Of a stretch of DNA of 64,000 nucleotides, positions 35,101 to 46,294 are shown one piece after another. Source of the DNA: Casuarina equisetifolia (lineage: Eukaryota; Streptophyta; Magnoliopsida; Fagales; Casuarinaceae); NCBI GenBank assembly GCA_028551475.1, contig CM052356.1, forward strand, positions 8,521,884 through 8,585,883, in the 5' to 3' direction. A model generated the notes under the pieces. That model saw only the letters and a program-made list of their open reading frames with translations, was not told where the DNA came from and ran no database searches. The position numbers were made by a program, and so were the translations under genes. Numbering within the stretch: the stretch's first letter is position 1; every line of letters starts with the position of its first letter.

Positions 35101-36456
35101 AACCCCTTCATTAAGCCACCAGTTGATAATTCAGTTCTGACAGAACTATCTGGAAATGACATTTGGTTCAGGGGATTTAAGCAGCAAGCATCTGCACTTT
35201 TGAAGTTTAGTCACTTTTTCCCCTGACTTTACCATACTTCACTCTGAAGTAGAACACGTTCATGTTCCCATTAGCTTTTGTCACTGGGCTAGCATTCTTC
35301 ATTTTGTTTTATGGTTAGTAGGGCAGATGTACCGCCTGCTTCTGTTTTTAATGGGGAAGATCTTCCTTTGTCCAGAACGAGTACCACATTTGTTATGGTT
35401 GCCTGGCTTTGTTAGGATTGTTTTCTGCCAATATTGTTGTTTTATTTTTCCTTGGCATACTAGATTAATTTCTCTGATGATATTTTTGCTGAGATTGAGG
35501 GTTCCTTGTTTTACTTTATGAGTAATATATCCTGTTTTGTTATAACTATTTTGCAGCCACCATGTACTTGATGAGGCTGAAAGGTCTTTGCATGATGCAT
35601 TGTGTGTGCTGTCTCAGACTGTCAATGACAGTAGGGTTTTGCTTGGAGGTGGATGGCCTGAGATGGTGATGGCAAAGGAAGTGGATGAGCTGGCACGGAA
35701 TACCCCTGGGAAGAAGTCTCATGCTATTGAAGCTTTTTCAAGAGCACTTGTGGCCATTCCAACTATCATTGCTGACAATGCTGGCTTGGATAGTGCTGAG
35801 TTGGTAGCTCAGCTCCGTGCAGAGCACCAGAAGGAGGGATGCAATGCTGGGATTGATGTCATCTCTGGATCTGTGAGTATCCAAAATGGAATTTTTTATT
35901 AGCATTGTGTGTGGTGCCTGTCTGGTATGACGATTTAATATGGCCCAGCTTGGAAAGTAATATAAACATTATGCCCGTGAATTGCACTTTTGATTAGCTG
36001 TTATTTAGAGGCCCTTCCCTTCCCACCCCCCCGGGGATCCTCTAAGGGAAAGATTACATGTAGGCTGAGACACTGATTGAGATTCTAGGTATTACTTTCT
36101 TTTGTGACAGATTGAATAGTTGGTATTTTGTCCTTCAGTGGAATGGCATATGATGTAGGATATAAGTTTGTGTATATTTGATTAACTAAGCACGGTGTTG
36201 GCCTATGTTTTTGTTTCTAATTGCTTGGAGAGTTACTGGTTCGTTGCTTGCTTGTCTACAAAGTTGCTTCTTATTTCTAACTCCCGAGGGGCAATTGATG
36301 TCATGATAGGTAGGAGATATGGCACAGCTAGGAATCTCTGAAGCATTCAAAGTCAAGCAGGCCGTATTACTCTCAGCGACTGAGGCTGCTGAGATGATTC
36401 TCAGAGTTGATGAAATCATCACCTGTGCTCCTCGGAGGAGAGAAGACAGAATGTGA
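32161..36456 (+). CDS. CCT2: T-complex protein 1 subunit beta, CCT2 (11 coding exons, 527 aa)
   Basis: One subunit of the eight-membered cytosolic chaperonin TRiC/CCT, which folds actin, tubulin and other proteins by ATP-driven closure. Exons: 32161-32166, 32277-32333, 32462-32527, 32642-32753, 33017-33145, 33319-33390, 33661-33776, 33980-34056, 34389-34874, 35557-35872, 36310-36456, giving 528 codons with the stop. Group II chaperonin signatures are all visible: [47 protein letters not shown] (the ATP-hydrolysis Asp lies in GDGTTS), and the C-terminal [19 protein letters not shown]. Length equals the usual plant CCT2. The first coding exon is only ATG GCG. The last intron (35,873-36,309) contains the left breakpoint of the large tandem duplication, but the gene itself is intact. 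Confidence 0.97.
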
Positions 36457-38364
36457 AGATCCAGTGGATCATTTGGCTTATTAAGGACTTCTGTTGTCAT
36501 GCACTGCCTTTAATTTAAGTTGAAGTATGGTTTTGGTGGATGGGGCACATTTACCGGTTTTGGTTGCAAAAACTGGGGCTCCTTTTTGGCCTTTTTTCCT
36601 TTCTGTTTGCGGGAGTGAGGGAATTGTTTGTAAGGTTGGCTGTCTCCGTCTTTGTTTTGTCAGCGAATTTTCTCCTGGTGTTGATTTCTTAAGTCAATGG
36701 CAGTTAGATGTGCATTTTTTATGCAGTTCTCTCTCCGAAATGTCTGTTGAGATTGGGCTGTTCAATCCTACCTATGAAAATCCAATATCTTAAGAGAGTG
36801 GTATTCATGGCTACTCCCTGAAGCCTGTGAACTTATTAGACGCCTTTTGTCTCAATTTCATCAGTACTTCAGACTGATATTTGTTGTTACTCTGAGCCTC
36901 CCTTTATTCGTTAAGGAGATTGAAAAGGGTTATTCTAATATCCATAATACCCAAATAAGTTACCACCCCGACGCGTGAACTGCGGAGCCTTCTGTTAGGT
37001 TATGGTCCAACCCTTACTTTCCAAGTGAGCTACTTGATGAGATTCATGTTGACTTGTAACAAGGCCATAGTGTAATCTGTTCGGCACTCAGCTTTGGGTT
37101 TGAGACTAAGTTAGCCTTTAATTAAGACCACAGTGGTTCTGGAAGAAGAGGAATAGAAAGTTTTAGAATAAACAGTATAAGAATAAGTGTAAAATATCTA
37201 AGGATATAGAGATTTTGGGGGGTTCCTTTCTATGCTTTAAATGTTTAATCGTTACTTAGATTTTAAAACAGGTACATTTATATTAGGTTAAGCTCATACT
37301 TGCAATGCCAATTTATTAGCCCATACTGTCAATCCAAATTATAAAAGTTTGACCTATACTTGTTTAGCTAACTCGTTAGCCTATACTTCTAGTATAAAAC
37401 AATAAAGTATCTAAGTAGCTTACTGCTCAAAACTTGGTTGAGTGGATTGGAATTTGACCTATTAGTGGTTTTTGCCTCTTTGGTTCAATTAATTGAGGTT
37501 GCTGGTTTATGTACTTAATTTTTAAATATTAGGTGGACAATGTTGAAGGAATGCTAAAAATCCTATTGGTTGTATCGTTGTTATAATTTGTGATATTTAT
37601 TTTACATTATTAAAATATGAGTTTGTAAAATTATTTATAATGTTGTGGTTTATGTACTTAATTTTAAATATTAAGTGGACAATGTTGAAGGAATGTTAAA
37701 AATCCTATTGGTTGTGTTGTTGTTATAATTTGTGATATTTATCTCACATTATTAAAATATGAGTTTGTAAAATTATTTATAAGGTTGTAGTTTATGTACT
37801 TAATCTCCAATACTAAATGTATTTATTAGATATTAGATATTATCAATTTTTAAGTTAATTAATATTAGAACCCAAATTAGAGGCTAGGCTTCTCTTTAAT
37901 CACCCCTCTACATAAAGTTAAATTCTGAATCCACCTTAAGGTATTATGATGGAGATATGTTACGGTATATAATATCTGTTTCATGTTGATAAGGCATATA
38001 TTTATAGAGCTATTTATAAAATAATGAGTAACACTATTTTTTTTTTGAAATTAGATAATAGATCCTTAAGACTTGTAAATATAGCAATTTTCTTAGCAAT
38101 TTTGTATTACACAGGCAGGCCGGCCTGCTCTGGAGCGTAACTTCAACCTGCTGAAATGTTATTGGCCAGGCTTGCATAGTCCTCATGGGATAAGCAACAT
38201 GCACCTCGATATGCGTTCTGTTGACAGTCGTTTTCTCGTATTTATCCGGGTCCAAGGGCATCTCCTAACATTTTGTTTTTTGGGAATCCGATCGACATAT
38301 ACGGTGAGGAAGCGTTGGCTTTTTGCCGTCCTTGGAAGTTACTAAGCAGCGTCTACCGGCCTTG
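36457..38364. other. CCT2 3' flank and AT-rich spacer before ECH2-A
   Basis: The CCT2 3' UTR comes first. An AT-rich stretch with a 143-bp minisatellite follows (separate entry). A GC-richer 250 bp just before ECH2 (from about 38,110) is probably its promoter and leader. No further gene is visible. Confidence 0.55.
37504..37805 (+). repeat. 143-bp minisatellite, about 2.1 copies (unit A only)
   Basis: Units start at 37,504, 37,647 and a partial at 37,789, each with 'ttatgtacttaat' and 'gttgaaggaatg'. The matching place in unit B (about 45,535-45,690) has one full unit plus the start of a second. Confidence 0.9.
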
Positions 38365-41300
38365 ATGGCGGGCAATTCAGAATCTAATCCCGACATCCTT
38401 CTTTCTCACAAATTCCTAGAGGTACCTTCCTCGATTCTCAATCAATTGGTAATAGTTTTATTTGCTTGATCTTTGCTTGATCTTTCTTCTAATTTTGCTG
38501 CTTGCGCGCGGGATGGACTTCAGTCGACATACACCTACTCCGAAAGGTGAATTTTAGCTGAACTGTTGTAAACATTTGTGGTGTTTAGCATTTTTCGCTT
38601 TGGCCTGTTAATAGTGCGTTTCCCTGTAAACAGAGATGTAGTGCTCTATGCGCTAGGCGTTGGAGCATGCGGACGGGACGCCGTGGATGCGGACGAGCTT
38701 AAATATGTCTACCATGAAGGTGGGCAACATTTTGTCCAGGTATTGTTAACTTGTCCGCTAATGAAATAAACTAGTGCTTTCTGGTGGTTTTTGTACGAAA
38801 TTGATATATGACTATTACTCTCGATTATCACGAATTGATTTTGTTTCCAAGTTACGAAGCTCGTTGTTTGTCATTTTATTAATGATACATGTCTTTCTCT
38901 GTAGGTGTTGCCGACATTTGCTGCCTTATTTTCCCTTGCATCCATGCCAAATGGTTTTGATCTACCAGGGTTGCAGTAAGTACTAATTGTATGCGAGTAT
39001 GAGAAGGTTTTGCTTTTCATGGTTTATATGTAAAATTCTATTGGGATTCTAGAGATTGCTTCTGCTTCTCTTAATTGTAAATTGTTTTTCATGTTTTACA
39101 TTTAAAATTCTATGGGATTCTAGAGATTGTTTCTGCTTCTCTTAATCATAAACTCTCCTTGTTTATTTATTTATTTATTTTTTTGAATTTTTGGTGCGTG
39201 GAGGAAAAACTAATGGACAGTTATGGTTTTTCATTGCTACCAGATTTGATCCACGTCTTCTACTGCACGCACAGCAGTACATAGAATTATACAAGCCGTT
39301 TCCTTCAAGTGGTTGTGTATGATTTCTGACTCAGAACTGTTAACAATGCTTCATAATTTTCCTAAATGTGTAATATTTTTAGCTTCCTTCTGCCTGGTGG
39401 AAACCAAACATCTCACTGTCTTATTGGGTCTAGTTTGTTTGTTCTAAGTCAGTTTCCCTCATCTCTGCAGTTGTTCTACTATAAAATCATCCATAGTTTC
39501 CTTTCCTAGTTGTTTACTTTTCATTAAATTCCTTACGATTACATTCTCTATCTTGTGTTATGATTTTGCGAATGCAGATACACAACAAAGTCAGTCTTGC
39601 GGGGTTGCATGATAAAGGTCTGTACTTTTTAGCAGAAGCCTTTTTATGTGGCCACTTTCCTGTTGCATGCGTAGCATACAACCATAACTGTGCATGCTTG
39701 TGAACAAAGTCTGCGTAGTTAGTTCAACCAAGGAGTTGGCTACTCAAATATGCTGTTACTTTGTTAATCAGAAATATAAGCCTGTGTGGCACAAGTTAAA
39801 TTTCTTTGATGGATACGTATTAGTACCGAAGTTGAGAATGACTGAAATTTTACTGTATCTTACTTAGTCTTAGCTTCTTTAAAGGGGAAAGCCGTAGTGC
39901 TACCATGAATGCCGACCTAGTCTTAGCTTCCTTGTTTTAATTTTATTTTCAGGTAAAGCAGCTATTGTTGAGTATGAGACAAGGAGCTATGAGAAAGAAT
40001 CTGGTGAATTATTGTGCACAAGCAGGTAACTTCTCTTTAAACATGAAATTAGCCCCTACGTAATTTACTCAGCTTCAATATTTCTTTGCAGGGTGACCAT
40101 CTTTCTGCGGGGTGCTGGTGGCTTCTCAAAATCGTCTCAGCCATATTCCTACACAAACTATACAACTGCCAAGTATTCAGTTGTGAAAATCCCAAAAAGC
40201 CAACCGTTTGCTGTGTTTGAGGATTGTACCCAACCGTCTCAAGCAAGTACCATTGATTTCATTATTTGTGGGACTGGAGCAGCATCATGGCTGATACGAT
40301 GATTTTGGTCTAGTTTAAATGCTATAAATTTTGTAAAATCCCTGATTCTGAATGTGGATAGAGAAAGATCTAAATGATAGCGCTGTTTCCATGTTTTTTG
40401 GCAGGCATTGCTTTATAGGCTCAGTGGTGACTATAACCCTTTGCATTCAGATCCTATGGTTGCGAAAATTGCAGGGTCGGTACTTCACTGGTCCCCTTAA
40501 TTGTGTAGCTGATCTTTTTATTCAAGTTATGTTTTCAATTTGCTGGAGTTTACAAACTCATCCTAATGATCTGGTTTTGTCTTTTGAACTTCAAAGAGTA
40601 CAAATTCACAACAAAATAGTATTTATATTCATTGGTTCCAGACTTCAATTTTCAGTGACAAAAATCACACATATGAAGTTGGTCTCAACCCCACCACGGA
40701 CCTACTTACAAAGTCAACTGGTAGTGTAGATTTATAACTTATTGAGACACCTTGTGTCTATCTGAATAGGAGCTAGTGACTATTTCAAATCCATTGGTCT
40801 TTAGAAATGATGCTTCCATGTAGTACTTGAATTGGCCTGTTTCTGTTAAGGCTTTTATTAGGTTTGGAAATGACTTTCTAGCATGGCTCACAAACTGCAT
40901 CTCATGTATAGAATCGACTTTATTGTCATGGGAAATCCAAATGAAACAAAAAGCATTGCGTTTACCTAACTTCCCTCATTCTTATCTTTTGTCCAGATTC
41001 TCACGGCCAATATTACATGGGTTATGCACACTCGGGTTTGCAGTGAGAGCAATCATTAAATGTATCTGCCGTGGAGACCCAACCTTGGTCAAGAGCATAT
41101 CAGCACGGTTCCTTTTACATGTGTACCCTGGAGAAACTTTAATTACTGAAATGTGGCTTGAAGGCTTAAGGTAGAACCTAATTTACACCATTGATTAGAT
41201 AATGATCTTTGTTTCCCTCTTCTGGTAACAAGGCCATGGATTCAAGTATTACCTTCTGTGGGTCTTCTACTGAAAAGCGTGGGAAATTGATATCACTGCT

Positions 41301-41399
41301 GAAATCTGCAGGATTATTTATCAGGTGAAGGTGAAAGAAAGAAACCGGACTGTGCTATCTGGCCATGTCGATGTCCATCGTTTAACTTCCGCATTATGA
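38365..41399 (+). CDS. ECH2: Enoyl-CoA hydratase 2, peroxisomal, intact copy A (11 exons, 308 aa)
   Basis: ECH2 hydrates trans-2-enoyl-CoA to (3R)-hydroxyacyl-CoA in peroxisomes. In plants it serves breakdown of unsaturated fatty acids with cis double bonds at even positions. Exons: 38365-38421, 38524-38546, 38634-38739, 38905-38975, 39244-39316, 39578-39617, 39953-40025, 40092-40242, 40405-40475, 40997-41170, 41312-41399, giving 309 codons with the stop. The protein has two hot-dog folds. The hydratase-2 motif YRLSGDYNPLHSDP sits at 202-215, with likely catalytic Asp207 and His212. The C-terminus is SAL, a PTS1-like peroxisome signal. Intron 8 uses a GC donor. Residue 95 is Ala in LLHAQ, where the family and copy B have Gly (LLHGQ). 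The reading frame is fully open, so this is the likely functional copy. Confidence 0.95.
39013..39150 (+). repeat. About 72-bp tandem duplication in ECH2-A intron 4
   Basis: Two units with 'gggattctagagattg.ttctgcttctcttaat' are visible. Copy B has only one unit at the matching place, so this arose, or was lost, after the large duplication. Confidence 0.85.
40243..40404 (+). other. ECH2: GC-AG intron 8 of ECH2-A
   Basis: The donor is CAA|GCAAGT and the acceptor is TTGGCAG|GC. Joining gives TQPSQALLYRLSGD, the expected ECH2 sequence. No GT donor nearby keeps the frame. Copy B has the same GC donor. Confidence 0.9.
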
Positions 41400-43440
41400 A
41401 TCGGTTTGGTGCAATATAAACAAACAGACCTTTGGTCTGCTTTCATGTGATCAGAATAATGCTTTGTGGAATTTGCCGTCAGGAGAGAGCATGTTCGATC
41501 ATGGCTATTAAAAGAACTGTTGTTTATAATAGCATGCAAGAATAAGCCTTTGCTAATCTGAGAGAACTTATTATCATAAGCTTCTCAGTTATTAAAATTA
41601 GTGTTGAAAATTCATGTCCTATCCTTTTTCAGTGCGAAAGAATCTGTGTTGGAACTGTTCATGCTCTATTGACATCATCATGTCATCTTCATTTCCAAAT
41701 GCTTTAAGCAATCTTATGGTTTTTGTTAGATGGGGACGCTCAAAGCATCTCTGGTTCCGGAACCTCCATATGATTTTCTTTGGCCAACCAATAGCAATTC
41801 AAGATTATCATCTACATTAAGACTGGCATTCAGTAATTTACTTTAGCCTTGTTCTTTTGGTGCGTGTAAGTAGCAGCGATGCGCTCAAATTAATATTTTT
41901 CTTTTTCTTTTTCTTTTTCAACACATACACCTACGTAAGCAATTGCTTCACATGCTTGAGTGGTCGAGAGAAACAATAATCAAAGACAAAATAAAGTAGC
42001 TTCCATTGTAAGGTTGTTCCAGAAAATCTAGAGGATGTGATTCTTAATCATATCCTAAATAGTCCTTATCAGTGTATTCCATTTCTGCTTTCCGAGTTCG
42101 TGATTAGAAAATAAATCAAACGCTCGGGAAAAGGGTACAGGAATCGAACGACCAAAATTACGTGGAAGACGAGTATTGACGATTCTGTGGTTGGAGACAT
42201 TGAATGATCTGATTTAACTTATGCAACCATTGAAAAGTCTTTCAACAATCTGCAAAATCATGAATCTTCTCAGTGCTTTAAATTCCCTCTAGAGAAGCTA
42301 ATTCTTTCACTCCTTTGGCCTAGAGTGGTTCTTTAGGGTTGTTGTTGGTTGGTTGGTTTGTACCAACTCCGATACATATTTGATCTTAAAGCTTTCAGCG
42401 GTATCACGTTTGTGAATCAGTTGTTGAACTTTCTTGAGTCTGACTTGACACACAAAAAGATGCCAGTATTTCAAAGGTGGTTTCAATTAATGGTTAAAAG
42501 AAAGCATTTTGCTTATATACTCAGCAAGATAGAAGTGCTGAGCCATTTCAATCTTACTTTGTACAAGTTAATATAAGTGGGCTGTCTCTTTAACACTAAG
42601 CATCAGCTGGATTTGAAGTCACTACAGTTCACGCTGTGCTGATTGACTTATGTCTTTATTAAATATCATACTCATTTTTCTTCGTTTGTTTGTCAAATTT
42701 TATATGGTCCTGATGTTGATTGGGCCGTCTAATTGTTTAGGTCAATGAAGCCTGCCAATTGGTGCTTCTTTGCTACAGGACGCGTATCTACTTTGGTGGG
42801 AGATACCTGAAGGTGTGCCATTGCTAAACATAATATTGTTTCTTACTTGGAGGGATTTATTGTGGCAATTAGATGTGTAACATGTTAGTTTGTTCAATGT
42901 CTAGTTTGTCATTTTTGACCTCATTGCTATGGTTAAATATGACGTATTACATTCCAGTCTTGTTTATGAGGCTTGACTTCTACTCTTTCTTGTTTAATGA
43001 AGAAACATTTTGTTTTTCCTTCTACATCTACGATAATAAGCATTGAAACTAGAAGCAAATAAGAGGAGAGTGAGTTATGTACTCCATAGGGTTGCTAAGT
43101 CAACACAGAGCTAAAAAAGATGCTCCGACATGTGAGAATTGTTCTTAGTTCTCTTATATGTTGAGGAGATAACAATCATTGTCCACCAATTCTCTAGAGT
43201 AATAAGATCAATAATAGCCCTCAATGCCAGGGCAAGAATTTTTATGCTAGTAAGGGATTTGAAATGATGCATGTGTCTCCTCAATATCAACCAAATCTTA
43301 AACTTAGATCAAGACAAAAGCAAAAGAAGTCCAAAGAGTGGGCATGACATGTTAAAGTTGTGAGGTCAACACCATAAATAAACAACAGCTGGTCATTTTC
43401 CATACAAAAAAGAGGGTGACACCTGGGCAACAGAACATGT
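41400..43440. other. ECH2-A 3' flank with decayed coding-like stretch
   Basis: After the ECH2 3' UTR there is a (TTTTTC)n tract near 41,900. A stretch at 42,150-42,830 is coding-like but interrupted here (for example a TGA within 'ttgaatgatctg'); the matching part of unit B is more open. I do not recognise the family. The rest is AT-rich without features. Confidence 0.4.
43435..43440 (+). other. Duplication joint with ACATGT microhomology
   Basis: The joint reads 'cagaACATGTaggctg'. The left source is 'gattACATGTaggctg' (core 36,056-36,061). The right source is 'tagaACATGTggcgct' (core 51,405-51,410). The joint is exactly right-source upstream plus left-source downstream, sharing six bases. 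Confidence 0.93.
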
Positions 43441-43687
43441 AGGCTGAGACACTGATTGAGATTCTAGGTATTACTTTCTTTTGTGAGAGATTTAATAGTA
43501 TGTATTTTGTCCTTCAGTGTAATGGCATATGATGTAGGATATAAGTTTCCAGATGTTTGATTAACTGAGCACGGTGTTGGCCTATGTTTTTGTTTTTAAT
43601 TGCTTGGAGAGTTACTGGTCGTTGCTTGCTTTTCCACAAAGTTGCTTCTTATTTCTAACTCCTGAAGGGTAATTGATGTTATGATAG

Positions 43688-43834
43688 GTAGGAGATATGG
43701 CACAACTAGGAATCTCTGAAGCATTCAAAGTCAAGCAGGTCGTATTACTCACGGCGACTGAGGCTACTGAGATGATTCTCAGAGTTGATGAAATCATCAC
43801 CTGTGCTCCTCGGAGGAGAGAAGACATAATGTGA
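43688..43834 (+). pseudogene. Orphan terminal exon of CCT2 in unit B
   Basis: This 147-bp copy of CCT2 exon 11 keeps its splice acceptor (atgatag|gtagga), frame and stop. It encodes [17 protein letters not shown]... ending RRREDIM, with substitutions including K-Q-V for K-Q-A and the final R to I. All upstream CCT2 exons are absent because the breakpoint lies in intron 10. It has no promoter of its own. It could be used only as an alternative last exon of CCT2, skipping the native one and ECH2-A, which is unlikely. Confidence 0.93.
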
Positions 43835-44458
43835 AGATCTAGTGGATCATTTGGCTAATTAAGGACTTCTGTTGTCATGCAATACCTTTGATTTAAGTTG
43901 ATGTATGGTTTTGATGGATGGGGCACATTTACTGGTTTGCTTATGCGGCTTGGTTGCAAAAATTGGGGCTCCTTTTTGGCCTTTTTCCCCTTCTGTTGTT
44001 CGCGGGAGTGAGGGAATTGTTGGAAAGGTTGGCTGTCTCCGTCTTTGTTTTGTCAGCGAACTTTCTCCTTCTGTTGCTTTCTTAAGTCAATGGTAGTTAG
44101 ATGTGCATTTTTGATGTAGTTCTCTCTCCCAAATGTCTGTTGAGATTGGGCTTTTCAATCCTGCATATGAAAATCCAATATCTTAAGAGAGTGTTATTCA
44201 TGTCTACTCCCTGAAGCCTGTGAATTTATTAGACGCCTTTTTTCTCAAGCTCATTAGTACTTCAGATTTATATTTGCTGTTACTCTCTATAGCCTCCCCT
44301 TATTTGTTAGGGAGATTAGCCTTGAAAAGGGTTATTCTAATACCCAAAATATCCGAACAAGTTACTCGCCCCGGAGAGTGAACTGCAGAGCCTTTTGTTA
44401 GGTTAGGATGCAATCCTTCCGTCCATGTTAGCTAATTGACCAAATTCATGTTTGACTT

Positions 44459-44942
44459 TGTTGGGGGAATTCAACTAAGTTGCATCATTCACGTAGAGAT
44501 CGAACATATAAATATAAGAACGCATATACCCAAACACAATTTTAAGAAATTTGAAACATCAAAATGTTTTACATCCCATGTAATCTCTTCTCATTAGATT
44601 TTCTTATACATTCTCTCTTCTCAAATAAGTATCTTATAGATTCTTTCATAAACTAGAATCCATAAGAGAGGTTCTCTCCAACAATTAGCTTCCTAAGGGG
44701 ACTCTCTCTGCTGGCTCATTAGGTTTTTCTATACTTTCTCTATTTGTAGAGAAACCCTAAAAGAATCCTAATCGAATACTACTAGGAAAATTTATTTCTA
44801 TAAAAAGATAAGAATCTTAAAATAGTACTACCAAGAAACTTATTACATTTAGAAAATATTTTTTAGTTCCACAATTACATAGAGACCTCTAATTGTAATA
44901 ACAATCATATCATTCAACTTAATTGTTTTATCAATCATAACA
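44459..44942 (+). mobile_element. Solo LTR, Ty1/copia-like, 484 bp (unit B only)
   Basis: The insert begins TGTTGGGGG and ends CATAACA, so it has TG...CA ends inside a TGTT...AACA inverted repeat. It is flanked by GACTT (44,454-44,458) and AACTT (44,943-44,947). Unit A has the empty site with a single 'gactt' at 37,051-37,055. It therefore inserted after the duplication, then lost its internal part by LTR-LTR recombination. Orientation is unknown. Confidence 0.9.
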
Positions 44943-46294
44943 AACTTGTAACAAGGCCATAGTGTAATGAATTTAGAGAAAATCCATTCAACATTCAACT
45001 TCAGGCTTAAGATTAAATTAGCCTTTAATTAGGATCATGGGAGAATGGAGAGTTTAAGAGTAGAGAGTATAAGAAAAAATGTAAAGTGTGTGAGGATATA
45101 GGAATTTGAAAGGGTTCCTTTTTATACTCTAAATGTTTACTTGATTTTGAAATAGATACATTTACATTACTAAAGTTCCAACAATGAAAATTAAATCATA
45201 ATAGTAGTGCATCCATTATAATCAAAATAATTAGTAATGTTCTTATAATAAGAAAGGTAGTTACATTTAAGTAAAATTAAATACAAGGGAATACAAAAGG
45301 AAACAAAATGAGACCTAACAATGAAGGACACTAGCTGGCTAGACCTATACTTGCACCATTAGTCCATTGGCCCATATTTTTAATCTGAAATAAAAGTCTA
45401 ATTCAGAACATAGAAGTCCATCTTGCTTGGTTAGTTGGTTTGCCTATAGTTTGAAGCTACCCAAGATGAGTGGATTGGGATCTAACCTGCTAGTGGTTTT
45501 TGCCTCTCTAATTCAATTAATTGAGGTTGGTGGCTTATGTACTTAATCTCAAATATTAAGTAGAAGATGTTGAAGGAATTTTAAAAATTTCATTGGTTGT
45601 ATGTTGTTGTTATTACAATTTGTGATATTTATCTCATATTATTTAAATATGAGTTTGTAAAGTTATTTATAAGGTTGTGGTTTATGTACTTAATCTCAAA
45701 TATTAAATAAAATTATATATAAGATATTAAACATTACCAATTATTGAGTTGATTTTTGAATTAGATAATGAATTTTTTAATATAATATTAAAATCTAAAT
45801 TAGAGCTAAGCTTCTCTTCAAGCACCCTCTTCGTATAAAGCTAAATTTTGAATCCATCATAAGATATTATAATGGAATATGTTATGGTATGTGGTGTCTA
45901 TTTTACATTCATAAGGCATAAATTTATAGAGCTATTTATAAAATAATGAGTAAAACTAATTTTTTAAAATTAGATTATAAATCCTTAAGACTTGTCAATA
46001 TAGCAATTTTCTTGGCAATTTTGTATTACACAGGCCGGCCTGCTGTGGACCGTCACTTAAACCTGCTGAAATGTTATGGCCAGGCCTGCATAGCCCGATG
46101 GATCTAACATATCACGAGATAGGCAACAAGCACCTCGATATGCGCTCTGTTGACCGTCGTTTTCTCGTACTCATCGAAGTCCATAGGCATTTCCTTACAT
46201 TTTGTTTTTGGGGAATCCGATCGACGAATACGGTCTGGAAGCGTTGGCTTTTCGCCGTCCCTGGAAGTAACTAAGCAACATCTACCGGTCAGTG

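Larger units (their letters stand above)
36062..43440 (+). repeat. Tandem segmental duplication, unit A (7.38 kb)
   Basis: The unit runs from CCT2 intron 10 through the last CCT2 exon, the intact ECH2 gene and about 2 kb downstream. It aligns in the same order with 43,441-51,410. Both start with aggctgagacactgattgag. Both end with a 'gggcaa.agaACATGT' sequence. Sequences differ by scattered substitutions and small indels, so the event is young but not immediate. Confidence 0.95.

Noticed and set aside
40352..40729. 125-aa frame overlapping ECH2 exon 9 and intron 9, repeated in unit B
   Set aside because: It reads the exon in the wrong frame. Its repetition only reflects the duplication.
46071..46274. 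67-aa frame just upstream of ECH2-B
   Set aside because: The unit-A equivalent is broken by a frameshift and the region is probably promoter or leader; no family match is recognisable.
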